Assembly: GCA_032768795.1 (NCBI GenBank)
Contig: CP136496.1
Location: 806,001-870,000 of the forward strand
Length of the DNA: 64,000 bases
Source: Tremella fuciformis
Taxonomy: Eukaryota > Basidiomycota > Tremellomycetes > Tremellales > Tremellaceae
Direction: 5' to 3'
Shown here: piece after piece, positions 21,816 through 32,503 of the stretch
Position numbering within the stretch: position 1 is the stretch's first letter
Layout of the letters: each line of letters starts with the position of its first letter
The notes under the pieces: generated by a model
The model's database searches: none
What the model was told of the DNA's origin: nothing
The model's input: only the letters and a program-made list of their open reading frames with translations
Made by a program: the position numbers and the translations under genes

Positions 21816-23818
21816 ATGTCCATGGCACAGCGAAAACAGGAGAAAGACTTCACTAGCGAAGTCTCGACGCTTCAGCCGGAAGCCGAGCAGCTGGCCAAGG
21901 TCAGCTCTCCGAACTCTTGGACTTGCAACGAGCTGACAAGACAGGATGGCAAGCTACCTGAGGCGATAGAGAAAATTACCGTCTTGGAGAAACAGACCCG
22001 CAATGTCAATCAGCTGCCTTTTTGAAGGACGGGGAGCTGACGCTTAGGCCGCCGACATGCTGTCCACCGCCGCGCTGCTCACGCTGCTCGTGCGGTTGTG
22101 CTGGGAACAGGGCAACCTGGACCAGCTCAACGCCCAAGCGACCGTCATGTCGAAGAAGCACGGCCAGCTAAAAGAGGCGGTGGTGCGGATGGTCGACACG
22201 GCCATGGAGTACCTTCCCGCCTTGAAGAGCCAGAAAGACGAGGGCAAGTTCAGAGGCGGCAAGGATCAGTGGCTGGAACTGGTGCAGACCTTGCGGGATA
22301 TCACCGAGGGCAAGGTGGGCCACGATGCGCCCAGCCTGCTGCACGTATATTCATATTGCAGATCTACTTGGAGCTGGCCAGGGCAAGATTGACCGTCATG
22401 CTTGCGAGCCACTATGAGGCTCTCTCGGAGAGTGCACCCAGCGAAGCGTCAAGTGAGCTGGCTGTCCAGTTGGAGCTTTAGCTCACGCGACAGCTTCCTC
22501 TGGCCCCTCAACATCTACATCCGGCCCCTCGGCACCGTCAGCTGGGGAATCCAGCACAGGGGAGAAGCCGAAGAAGGAACCGGTGACCAAGCGCGAGTTG
22601 ATCGATGCAGCCGCGGACCTCATGAGCGATATCCAGGTGGAGACATACAGCAGCATGGACAAGAAGGAGAAGACAGAATTGTGAATAGCCCCCCGTTAGA
22701 GCGCCCGGATCTCACGCTTCAGTATTCTCGAGCAGATGCGGCTAGAATCCCTTCGTGGCAATTGGGCAAGAGTACGGGTGGGATCGAGGAAGATCAACCG
22801 GGTGTACTTGAAGGAGCCTGATAGCGCCGTAAGCAGCTGTCGGTTCCGGATGGCTCTCAGCTGATATCTCAGGAATTGAAATTGCGATACTATGACCTGA
22901 TCGTACAGCTCGCGCTGCAAGAGGACGGTTATCTCGAAGCATGTAGCGCATATCAGGAGGTGTGGGACACGGAAGAGGTCAAGAAGGACGAAGCCCGGGA
23001 ACTCAACGTACGAGCTGCCACCTGCCTCAAAATAAGCTCACGTGCAGGTCATTGAGAACATCATTGTCTATGTCATCCTTGCGCCGTACAACAACGAGCA
23101 GTCGGACATGCTGCACAAGCTGTACAACGACCCGGCTCTGCAAAAAGCCCCGATACACTAGTGCGTGACCTTCTGTGGGACATCCGACCCAGCTGCTGAC
23201 CCACAGCGATCTGCTCAAATGCTTCGTGACGAAGGAGTTGATGCGCTGGCCAGGGATCGAGAGCCTGTACGGCCCAACACTGCGCCAGTCGCCCGTCTTC
23301 GCCACAGACTCGGTGTTGGGGAAGAAGACAGGTGCACACGCCGAGGGCAAGCCAGAAGACGCGGTGAAACGACCGGGCGACGCGCGCTGGGCGCAGCTGC
23401 ACAAGCGCGTCATCGAACATGTCAGCTACCCTATTGCTCTCGTGTGCAGCAGCTGATGGTCAGAATATTCGGGTCATCGCCGCGTACTATTCACGCATCA
23501 CCATGACCCGGTTCACCGAGCTGCTCGACCTGCCGCCTTTGACGACGGAGCGGACGCTGTGCAAGATGGTCACGGACAAAGTGGTCTACGCGCGTATAGA
23601 TCGGCCCAAGGGCGTCGTGGTGTTCAAGAGCAAGAAGAGCATCAACGAGGTGCTGAATGTGTGGTCGGCGGACGTGGGCAAGATGCTGTCGCTTGTCGAG
23701 AAGACCAGTCATCTGGTGTCAAAGGTCAGTCACTCCCCTATCGCCGGCAGTCGGGATGCTGACGAGGAAGGAGTATGCCATTCACGAAGCAAGCAAGGGG
23801 AAGAAGCTCGCCGCTTAG
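21816..23818 (+). CDS. RPN5: 26S proteasome regulatory subunit RPN5 (PSMD12)
   Basis: PCI-domain subunit of the proteasome lid. About ten exons: MSMAQRKQEKDFTSEVS, KLPEAIEKITVLEKQTRN, MLSTAALLTLLVRLCWEQG, VVRMVDTAMEYLPAL, ITEGK/IYLELARARLTVML, ELIDAAADLMSDIQVETYSS, ILEQMRLESL, INRVYLKEPDS, LRYYDLIVQLALQEDGYLEA. The PCI part follows: VIENIIVYVILAPYNNEQSD, NIRVIAAYYSRITMTRFTEL, LCKMVTDKVVYARIDRPKG, ending ASKGKKLAA. The 21900-21944 intron has GTCAGCTC at its donor and GAGCTGAC at the branch, a perfect 8-nt inverted repeat. An insertion rich in Ser/Pro sits near residue 200. Confidence 0.93.
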
Positions 23819-23984
23819 GCGGAGCGCGTGGCGTTTGGGCAGGAGGGCCACGGGTGCACATGTCATGTAGTGGAGATAGATGACATGCATCATACAACGC
23901 ATGAGCTTCAAATTTCAGGGGTACCGATACAACGCAAGGACTCCTCCGACAGGAGAAGATTAAAATGTATTTTGTAGTTGTAGA

Positions 23985-26900
23985 TCACTTCTTCCTGCCC
24001 ATCGCCTTGAGGCCCCCCACGCCCCATTTCCGCTCCTTCTTCCACGCATCGGGATTAACGACGTGGCCCCCGCGCCAGTCGTTCTCAATGACGGTATACG
24101 TCTGCGGCTCCGCATCGGAATCGTCGCTTTCATCGCCGTCATGCGGCGCGCCAGAGTATCGCGAGCTGAAGACGCTCACGTGCGGGGAGACAGACATGGG
24201 AGGCGGAGGGACGCCCTGGATGCCCATCCCTTGTAAGCCTTGGAACCTGGTCGACATGACGTCAGCGATCGGCGCGGGCGCTTGCGAGCTGCGTATGGAC
24301 CCGGCCGACGAGGCGAGTCGACCGCCTGCGCCGGCGCCGACCGAGGACAGTGAGAGCGCCGAGATTTTCGGGAAGGACGAGGTAAGTGGGAGACCGCTGG
24401 CCACGGACGCAAGGGACGGGTGGCGTAGCGACGACAGGGTGGGCGAATGGACGGAGCGTTTCTTGTGGTGGGGGTGGTGGGAGGCAGAGAGCGAAGGGGA
24501 GATGCTCGGGGCCATGGTTGGTGAAGTGATGGGCATCGGCGATGAGATGTGAGGGTGGCGATCCATCTCAGGTAGGGCACCGTCTGTCTTGCGCCGATGT
24601 TGCGATGGTCCAGCGGTGAGCCACATCTCTTGTGGGCCAGCACCGGCAGCTGCAGCGGCAGACCGGGCCCGGGCTCGCGCCGATGCCCCTGATCGCGTGG
24701 AAGACGCAGATGTCGGCGGAAGGGCAGTGAGAGCGGCCATGCGCTCCTTGTAAGCCGCAGCGCGTTTGTCGTAGATACTGTTGATGCTGGGGACAGAAGT
24801 CTGCGGCGCGTCGACGCTGATCATCGGCGGCAGAGGCGGAAGAGCGGGATTCTCAGCTTGCGTCTTCTGCCCGGCCCGAGTGACGGCAGCAACGTGAAGC
24901 GCTGATGAAGATGACGGCTTCGACTTGCTGGAAGAGCGTGATCGCACCGAGGAGACGACGGAAGGTGGGGCGGAAGGGTTGCTTTCGGCAGAAACAAACG
25001 ACGTGCTGCTGCTCGAGATGCTTCGCACGTCTGATCCGGCAGCTGGACGAGTCTTCCGCCGAGTCTTGCCCTCACGAGATCGGGCCGTTGTCGCCGCAGG
25101 AAGTTCCGGGCTGGTGATTACCTCTTCTCTTTCCTCTTCGTGCTCCTGAGGATCCATTTCGGAAAAGTTGTCGCCATAAGCTGCGAGTTGAGCGGCGAGA
25201 GACAGACTCGAGTCCCTGCTATCAGGCAGCTGAGCCAGTTGAAAGATGTTGGCTTCTTGCTGCTTGACCAGCTTCTGTGTCTCCTCCGGGGTCGGCCGGC
25301 GATGCAAGGCAACCTCATCTTCGGGGACAGGCGGGAAACCAGAGCCGAGATGCAAAGACAAGGTGGACGGTGGGGTTACTGACGAACCGGGAGTCGACAC
25401 GGTCGCATTGTACGAGTAACCCATACCGGACGCGCTGGACGAGATTGACGATACACTCTTGCCTCTTGGTCGACCATCATCGGTCTTGTACGCCTGCCGA
25501 GGGATGGGGTAGACAAACTTCTGCTCCGAATCGGGCGAACCAATCGAGCTGTCATTCGTCGTTGCGATCGACGTCATTCGCAGCGACGGCGGAGGCGTGG
25601 ACAAACGCGACGAGTCGGTATTCATGGACCCGATAGAGGCGCCGCGGTACCGCCCGGTGGATCGAGAGGGCGATGGCAGTGAGAAGTCGATGACCTGTGG
25701 TCCATCGATGCTCGGCGTAGCCTCCGGAGTGGTATCATCGTCCGTCTCGACCGGCACTTCAGGCTGTGCCATTGGTGTCGCGTCTCCATCGCCTGACTCC
25801 GGGCGCGACGAGACCATGTTCGGCCCCAGCATCGCAGTGTCGGCTGAAGACGAAGGTCCGGCAGCCGAATCCTCCTCATTGGTCGATTCCGAAGTGACAA
25901 CGATAGCGTCGGGGAGCACGATGTCAGAAATCGGGTCGGCGAGCTCGTTGTCCAGAGCCTCAAGCGCACCCGGAGCAGTCTCTGCTGACAATGGCTGATC
26001 TTGCGCCGGGCCTTGTTCTGGACTCCCTCCGGCGCTCCTCATCCGCACACTTCGTCTGCCGGTCACGGCAGCCTTGCGCAGACTGGCGGCCTCCTCCCAT
26101 GGTAAATACGTGCTGAGAGGGACACTCGGCAAAGTTGCTGATCGTTTCTTCGCATGCCGCTTGTTGAGGCCTCCAGGTCCAGCTCGACTAGGTAGACTGC
26201 CATAGTTTCCGGCTCGGGATGAGACGTAATTGAACACCTCAGTTCGAGATCTCCGCATCCGACCTGGACCAGGCGAAGAGGAGTCTTCTGAATCTGACGT
26301 AGCGCCACGTTGCCACTCATTTGCCAGTGGACTGGGTACCAGAACCTCGCTGCCGGTTCTTGCTTTGCTCCGTGGCCGGCTGCCACCTGGTGAGGTCGGC
26401 GAGGTAGGGGAAGTTGGCGTAGGGGTGCGCATTTGATCTCGGTCGTATTGCAACATGGAGAGGTCGAGAGGGGTGAGGGGGTTCGAGTTGAGATCCTCAA
26501 AGAAGCGAGTCTTGATGGCAGGAGCTGAAGCGGGCATTGGGGGCAAAGGATCGGGCGAGACGGTGGACGTCGATTCGTCGGGGTTACCACCAGATTCTCT
26601 GATGTCAAGATCCAGGCTTGCCCTGCGCAGCTTCTCGATCCCCTCATCCAACTCGCCGTCTTCGACCATGCGGCTGGTGCTCGAGTTGGTCCGCTTGGGC
26701 GGGCTCGGACTTCGAGATGGAGGCGAATTGCTGCGGCGGAAGATGTTAACCAGCGCATGCTTGTTGAGGTACTTCTTGGCCGCCGCATGTTTGTCGTTCG
26801 ACCGCGCACGTCCTCGAAAGAACGTGGGAGAAGTAGGAGACATGGACTCGTCGCTGATGGGGGAGAAGGCGCTCTCGGGCGAATGACCCTTGCCATGGGG

Positions 26901-28412
26901 ATCTCGTCGCATGGCCGCTCGGAAGGCTGCAGCAGGATGTGTCGCTCGTTCCAGGATTGACGGGAGAGATGGTCGATGAGACGCAGAGGATGTACGATGC
27001 CTGCGCTGGGGTCTTACGCCAAACTCGCCGGAATGATGACTGGTTCCAGATGCCGCACTGGCGCCGCTCATCACACGATGCAAGTTCTCGGGACTTGCAT
27101 CGGGTTCCGGTTGAACGACCTGTCCTAGTGGACTCGGGGGATGCGATCTCGGAGTGGCAGGGGAGGCCAACTCGTTGGTGGAGGTCTCTTGGATCGACTC
27201 GACCGTGTCCGAGTAAAGGCTCGGATCGGAAGCCAGCGCGGCAGGGAGTGAGAAGCCAAGCGCGTCCGACATCTCTTCAGCGTCGTGCCAATCAACATGC
27301 GCGTCACTCTCCTCCCCATCGTCACCAAGATCGATGACCTGCGGTTCCGCGGGCAGCTCTTGAGGGACAGCATCATCGGGCGGCTCGGGATGGGGCGATT
27401 CTGGACGCGGGCCAGCTTCCAGTGGAGCTGAAATGACGAGCGCAGGTTTCGATCCGCCTGGCTTGGTGGGACTGCTGCCGGCCGATCCGACAGAGGGTCT
27501 CTTATTCCGCTTGAAAAGTCCTCCCAAGCTCTTCTTGACACCAGAGATCTTGCGTTCCCGCTCAGCGGCTGGTCCAGCACTGAGGACACTGCTAGCTCGT
27601 TCCTTGCCCTTGATGGAGGGCGCAGACGGAAACGCAATCTCGCTTCTCGCGTCCCCGTTCTCTGACGGCTCGGGCGCAATAGATCCCACGTCTGCTGCTT
27701 CTGAGGACGGGCCGGCGACGCTATCTGGAAGGGCGAGAGACGGTGTCGACTGGCTCGATTGCGACTCTTGTCGCTTGAGGTGTTCCCAGACCCGCATGAC
27801 GCGGATGACCTCGGTGTGGCCGTTCGTCTCCGCCAGCGCTTCGGGCGTCATGCCGTTCTTGTCGGGCTTGTCGGGTATGGCGCCGCATGTGAGGAGGATC
27901 TGGACGATTGCCGCATGGCCATTGGCGGCGGCAAAGTGGAGAGGGGTCGAGCCTGAAGTGAGCCCAGCCAGATGCCAACCAGAGGTGAGCGTACCTGTTG
28001 TGCCAACGCTTGGAACGTTTGACTTTTTGCCGTCGCTATACCGGCGAGGGAGGCGTGGGGCATTGACGTCGGCTCCTCGCTCCAACAGCATTCGTACGAC
28101 AGTCGCACTGCCTCCGGAACATGCCGCATGTAGAGGCAGGACGCCATGGAGGACCGAGTTGACGGGCTGGCCATGGGTGAGAGCATAATGTACCAGTCCG
28201 ACGTTCCCGCTCGCGGCCGCCGAGTGCAGCTCGAGGTTGGGGACTGGTGGGATGTAGCGCGGGTCGTCGATGGAGAGGAAGCGGCGCAATCGGTGGTGAG
28301 CGCGGGCGATATCGGGCGATTGAGGCGGGGGCGACGGGGGCAGGGGATATAGCGGGACGAGGAGGGGCGGGGAGAGGAAGGGGTCGTCGAAGGTCGTCGG
28401 AAGAAGGATCAT
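23985..28412 (-). CDS. Large ankyrin-repeat protein with long disordered region
   Basis: Not recognised beyond the repeats. An open frame of 1,475 codons. Residues about 60-210 hold ankyrin repeats: LELHSAAASGNVGLVHYAL, VLPLHAACSGGSATVVRML, STPLHFAAANGHAAIVQIL, MTPEALAETNGHTEVIRVM. The remaining ~1,250 residues are Ser/Pro/Arg-rich and likely disordered. An in-frame 42-nt intron is probable at about 27953-27994, interrupting the third repeat between GTTG and STPLHF. The start at 28412 is the first Met. A possible upstream exon (28819, MAPFSRATTTEDVEAKYHVV) could splice onto DMILLPTTFDD through a ~390-nt intron. It is convergent with RPN5. Confidence 0.8.
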   Translation of the reverse strand: MILLPTTFDDPFLSPPLLVPLYPLPPSPPPQSPDIARAHHRLRRFLSIDDPRYIPPVPNLELHSAAASGNVGLVHYALTHGQPVNSVLHGVLPLHAACSGGSATVVRMLLERGADVNAPRLPRRYSDGKKSNVPSVGTTGTLTSGWHLAGLTSGSTPLHFAAANGHAAIVQILLTCGAIPDKPDKNGMTPEALAETNGHTEVIRVMRVWEHLKRQESQSSQSTPSLALPDSVAGPSSEAADVGSIAPEPSENGDARSEIAFPSAPSIKGKERASSVLSAGPAAERERKISGVKKSLGGLFKRNKRPSVGSAGSSPTKPGGSKPALVISAPLEAGPRPESPHPEPPDDAVPQELPAEPQVIDLGDDGEESDAHVDWHDAEEMSDALGFSLPAALASDPSLYSDTVESIQETSTNELASPATPRSHPPSPLGQVVQPEPDASPENLHRVMSGASAASGTSHHSGEFGVRPQRRHRTSSASHRPSLPSILERATHPAAAFRAAMRRDPHGKGHSPESAFSPISDESMSPTSPTFFRGRARSNDKHAAAKKYLNKHALVNIFRRSNSPPSRSPSPPKRTNSSTSRMVEDGELDEGIEKLRRASLDLDIRESGGNPDESTSTVSPDPLPPMPASAPAIKTRFFEDLNSNPLTPLDLSMLQYDRDQMRTPTPTSPTSPTSPGGSRPRSKARTGSEVLVPSPLANEWQRGATSDSEDSSSPGPGRMRRSRTEVFNYVSSRAGNYGSLPSRAGPGGLNKRHAKKRSATLPSVPLSTYLPWEEAASLRKAAVTGRRSVRMRSAGGSPEQGPAQDQPLSAETAPGALEALDNELADPISDIVLPDAIVVTSESTNEEDSAAGPSSSADTAMLGPNMVSSRPESGDGDATPMAQPEVPVETDDDTTPEATPSIDGPQVIDFSLPSPSRSTGRYRGASIGSMNTDSSRLSTPPPSLRMTSIATTNDSSIGSPDSEQKFVYPIPRQAYKTDDGRPRGKSVSSISSSASGMGYSYNATVSTPGSSVTPPSTLSLHLGSGFPPVPEDEVALHRRPTPEETQKLVKQQEANIFQLAQLPDSRDSSLSLAAQLAAYGDNFSEMDPQEHEEEREEVITSPELPAATTARSREGKTRRKTRPAAGSDVRSISSSSTSFVSAESNPSAPPSVVSSVRSRSSSKSKPSSSSALHVAAVTRAGQKTQAENPALPPLPPMISVDAPQTSVPSINSIYDKRAAAYKERMAALTALPPTSASSTRSGASARARARSAAAAAGAGPQEMWLTAGPSQHRRKTDGALPEMDRHPHISSPMPITSPTMAPSISPSLSASHHPHHKKRSVHSPTLSSLRHPSLASVASGLPLTSSFPKISALSLSSVGAGAGGRLASSAGSIRSSQAPAPIADVMSTRFQGLQGMGIQGVPPPPMSVSPHVSVFSSRYSGAPHDGDESDDSDAEPQTYTVIENDWRGGHVVNPDAWKKERKWGVGGLKAMGRKK

Positions 28413-30184
28413 GTCAGCTTACGGCGCTCAGATCGTGACGACGCGGTGAGATGGACGAAAGAAGATGGTGAGGGCGGCCGAGTGGCCAGTGACAGACGGG
28501 GCGGGGGCGACGGGGTTAGCCACGAGGAGGGTTGATGGTGTGGGCATGGCTGTCGCTTCTGCCTCACTGCCTTGGGCTCACACGTCCGGCCGGTGATTCG
28601 GTAATGATGGAGAGGATGATGATGGGATGGGACAGGATGAGGTAGACGCGTGCCGAAAGGATGGGGACGGGGTAAGTGGGCCATCAGGCGTTTGAGACTA
28701 GCCCAGCCCATCTGGTCCGCGATTCGGGACAAGGACAGATTCAAATGCTCACAGTTCATGACGACATGGTACTTTGCCTCGACGTCCTCGGTCGTCGTGG
28801 CCCTGCTGAACGGTGCCATCGTTGCCTATCCCAATCCCGTTGCCCCACCGCCATCTAGCGCATGGATGGGTCGTCGGTCGGTCGGATGACGGGAGAGGAG
28901 TCGGACGGGTAGAGTGCTAGCGGTATCGGTAGCGGGAATGCCGCATCGACGTGCGATCGACTATGCAGTGTCTGAGATGCTCGATGTGGGCGGGCGGAGT
29001 GCCGTGGTGGCTGCCGTTGTGGTCGTGGTCGTCGAGAGTGTGAGAAAATGTCAAGAGAGATGGATATGAACAATGAAGTAGTCACTCACTCACTCGCTCG
29101 CTACCAGCGGTACACCTACCGTAGCATGCAGTCGAGGTCGAAATCGAGCTAAAACCAGAGACAGAGGATAGGCATGAGATCCCAGGCTGTCAACTGCACG
29201 AGGGGGTATGACGCAGGTCAGTCACATCTCCGTTTACCCTGGACCGGCGCGTTGCCCTATGATCTTCCGGGTCTCTCTCTCAGTCTCGCTCGCTCTGATC
29301 TGCTCTCTCTGTTTATGCCGGCCGATCTGGCACGCTTGCATGCTCGAGGACGACCGAGGTAACTTCCGCAGAAGCGCCGTTCAACAGCACCGAAGCTACT
29401 CTGTCGTCTCTCGCCGAGTACATACCTTTCCCACAGTTCGCCCACAGGGCCATCGCCCGCACAGACCACATATCGTCTGTGCTCCTTCGGACTGCTGTAG
29501 CCACCACTCCGTCACTTCACCGTCCATCCGCAAGTGACCTCGGCGACCGACCGTCGCTGCCTCTCCCTCTGTCTCTGGTGTCCGAGGCTAGGCATAGAGG
29601 CACTTCCTAGACCGTTCACGGATATATTTCCCACCATGCTTCAGGGTTGGCGCGTCATACTACTTGCTGGCATATAGTCGGGGACGGCGCCGCACTGCAG
29701 CGTCGTGCGTCTGCAACGCGCACGCAGGGCCAAGAAACGTGTTGCAGCAGCTGCTGCCGCCACAATGTCTCTGCAACTGCATTGGCGGTGACGCCAAGAG
29801 AGGCACCTCGTGTCGAACGTGCGGGTGTGCAGGGCTGCAGATCAGTTCCCATCCAGACATCCAGATCCGTTCTATCCCCCGCCCGCCCCTCCGATCAGCA
29901 TGCCATAGACAAGCGAGACAGAAGCAGTCTAGGCACAATGGCGGGGCGGTGACCGAAAACATGTCGTCACTCCCTCGCCCTGCATTCGCCGTACGTAGTA
30001 ACTCGTCAAATGAATCTGGGCAATCTTTGCGATAACCGCACCGCATCGCGGTCGCTAAGAATAGCCAGACCCGTCTTGTCGGTTAGACCACCCCACATTG
30101 CGCTACTCCGGGGTAGCGGTAGCGCAGCTGCGTGCAGGAGGGCGTGGCGCGCAGCCGCAAGCCGTATCTAACATGCACCACACT
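28413..30184. other. Long intergenic region with no clear gene
   Basis: About 1.8 kb between the ankyrin gene start and the first LRLRGGG gene. It has CT/GA-rich tracts and a CACT/CGCT repeat near 29080-29105. Short frames on both strands have no family resemblance or splice pattern. It may contain an upstream exon of the ankyrin gene (see that entry). Confidence 0.4.
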
Positions 30185-30192
30185 TATATAAA
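30185..30192 (+). promoter_or_regulatory. TATA box of the 30.3-kb LRLRGGG gene
   Basis: TATATAAA about 115 bp upstream of the ATG at 30306, followed by a pyrimidine-rich leader. The canonical sequence suggests strong or inducible expression. Confidence 0.6.
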
Positions 30193-30305
30193 CGGGGCGG
30201 GCGCTTCCCGCACACACCCGCCCCTCTCAACACACCTCGTCGTACCAAGGTCATACTTGCTGCTTATTCCTTCTTCGACAAACGCTCGTTACCTTCCACA
30301 GCACA

Positions 30306-30740
30306 ATGTCCAGCGCCGCACCTGCCTACCCGCCCCAGAACGCCCGGGCTCCTAGCCCATCGAGTGTCCAGCCCGCGGCCAAGGCAGCTATGAGTACGCC
30401 CGCCGCACTTTCGCGAGCCAGAACATCATGCTGACTGACTATAGGTCCCTCGCAGGTCCAGCCTGCCCAGGAGCACACCGCGTGCAAGCACGAGGACAGG
30501 AGCTGGGGCAGCATCCTCCGTCTGCGCGGCGGAGGGCTGTGCGGGGACTGCTGCGCCGGTGCTGTGAGTCTTCTCATGGACAATCGCCACCTTGGGTCAC
30601 GACTGACTTGCAGTGCGCGTGCTGCGCGTGCGAGCTCTGCTGCTGTGCCGAGGCGGCCGACCAGCTTGTGGGTCGGCAAAAGGGGATCGAGGAAGTAAGC
30701 TGACGGGCAGTGATCCTTGACTCTGCGTCTATAGCTCTGA
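30306..30740 (+). CDS. Cysteine-rich small protein with LRLRGGG motif
   Basis: Function unknown. Exons start at MSSAAPAYPPQNARAP. A phase-1 intron (donor GTACGC) leads to SPSQVQPAQEHTA and RSWGSILRLRGGG, then LCGDCCAGA. After an intron ending TTGCAG the tail is CACCACELCCCAEAADQLVG. A final intron likely gives EEL-stop at 30740; unspliced it would end EEVS. About 90 residues. A Pro/Gln head plus a short Cys-block tail is the layout of CYSTM-like peripheral membrane proteins. I recall similar small Cys-rich basidiomycete proteins with an RGGG stretch, but cannot name a characterised one. Confidence 0.72.
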
Positions 30741-31077
30741 GGACCCCTCGATAGACTTTCGTTCGCCTGTACACACAGCGGTTCAGTCCAGTCCATGTAC
30801 GACATCGATATTCCTTTCTCTCTCGCTGCCACACGTAATGCTTGACGCACGGCTCACAGCGACGCTCGGGCCACCTGGCTTATCGGCTGATATCCCCGAG
30901 CTCCCTTTGATCCTTTGGCCATCACAATCCCCTGCGTTGGCTCGTTTCATGAGATTGCCTCACGCACAGTCCTCGCGGCGTGCCATAAATACTTACAAGG
31001 CATGCCGACTGCCCCCATCATCTGACCACCAGTTGACTTCTCACATCCACATCAATACCTCTTCAACGAGCTTCACC

Positions 31078-31457
31078 ATGTCTTCCAAAGTCACCTTCGC
31101 TGCCCCCAAGACCGAGTCGGTGAGCATGCAGCCAACTGGCAAGAGCGCCATGAGTCTGTCGAGATCTCAGGAGCAGACATAGCAGTGCGCTGATGGACAG
31201 CCGCCTCTGCTGCGCAGACCGAGTCATCGACCGTCAATGACAAGACTGCCAAGGCGGGATGGGGAGGCGTCCTGCGTCTGCGAGGCGGCGGATGCTGCGA
31301 ATGCTGCGAATGCCTGAGCTGTCTCCTGGTGCGTGCCCCTTGAACGAAGTGGCCGAAGGCCCATAGTCGCACCCAACCACCGTCATCAGCCAAAGGGAAG
31401 AGGGGTGCTAAATGGCAGTGCTGTATGTGCGTCGAGAAGGAGATCGTGGACAACTGA
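31078..31457 (+). CDS. Cysteine-rich small protein with LRLRGGG motif (paralog of 30.3-kb gene)
   Basis: Function unknown. Exon 1 is MSSKVTFAAPKTES; an intron of about 100 nt leads to TESSTVNDKTAKAGWGGVL, then RLRGGGCCECCECLSCLL. A last intron gives CCMCVEKEIVDN-stop at 31457. About 63 residues. The Cys tail directly after the motif (GGGCCECCEC) is denser than in the 30.3-kb gene. The two are tandem, same orientation, 340 bp apart, with the last intron falling inside the Cys block in both. An A/T-rich TATA-like ATAAATA lies near 30985, about 95 bp upstream. Confidence 0.72.
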
Positions 31458-32503
31458 AAGGGGCGTGTACCGTCGATGCAGCGTCGACACGAGGCTCTGC
31501 TTCTGTCGTGCTTCAGTAGCCAGCGATGCAAGGATGTATTCGGCCTAGATGCGCCGAAGCGTCATGTTCAGTCGTGATGAAAGAGAAGAATCGTTTCGGA
31601 CGTTGTCGGATATTTACTCCGGCCGACACCGGGCCGTAGACGCGTGGTTTTGTTAGGCGATGAATCCGAGTACCCGAGCGTTGTGTGGCCAATTCGGTAG
31701 TCGGAAAACCGGAGAACGAGGGAGGATTTCGCCACCCACATTCACACATCAGGCCACGCAACAACACATCTCTACGAGTACACCGTCTCTGTCTCAGACG
31801 CACGCGTACACGGGGCTTGCTGGAGCGCGACATCGAACACACTGCCAAGGCCGCCTACCCAGCTAGCTCTCGCGGCAGACAAACAAAGGATCGACAGCAG
31901 GGGCCCAGACCGTCCACGTACCCCTTCCCCCTTCCCCTTCCTCGTCCCACGCGTCACCTTTGGCGGTCGAGGCGGGGACCCCTTGCTCCCCACTCACCCA
32001 CTGCCACCTCCATCGACACCTCTCCTTTGTCGTCTTCGTCGTGCGGCGACGGCTTCTCAGGCTTGTCGACCCCTACCGACACTTATCACCCTTGTCAGGT
32101 CTATACTTTACGTCGTCATTTCGCACGATCGGCTCTTATCTCCCATCTCACAAGGACTAGCACACCGGTCCAACTCTCACACGTAAATTTGACTGCGACG
32201 CCAAGCCATCTTTCCCCCTTCCCCTTGCTCTGCCCCGCCACTCCCACTTACCGACTTGCGCGACAAAGGCAGGAGGCGACCAGGTCCAGAGGACGTTCCA
32301 AGCGTTGCCTTTGACACTCTCGCCAGCCAACGCCACCTGACTGCCGATCACCGGTCCACAGCTTCAGCTCGGCTAACAGCGGTGGACCGCATCCTTCCGG
32401 AGCCGCTCGTCGCAACGGTATCTCGTCCGATCCGCTTTGGCGCATCCGCTCTTTGACAAACGTTTGTCTGTCAGCCTCTAGTCTCTCGGAGGCCACCGCG
32501 ACA
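31458..32503. other. Intergenic and probable long 5' leader
   Basis: About 1 kb without a recognised gene. From about 31910 to 32240 it is strongly C/T-rich on the plus strand, which suits a promoter or leader of the plus gene at 32.5 kb. A 209-codon plus frame here has no protein-like features and is not called. Confidence 0.4.

Noticed and set aside
30306..31457. The LRLRGG genes as true ubiquitin-like modifiers
   Set aside because: No beta-grasp sequence precedes the motif; the heads are short and Pro/polar-rich.
31685..32314. 209-codon plus frame
   Set aside because: Composition is that of C/T-rich promoter or leader DNA, with no domain, splice pattern or plausible start context.
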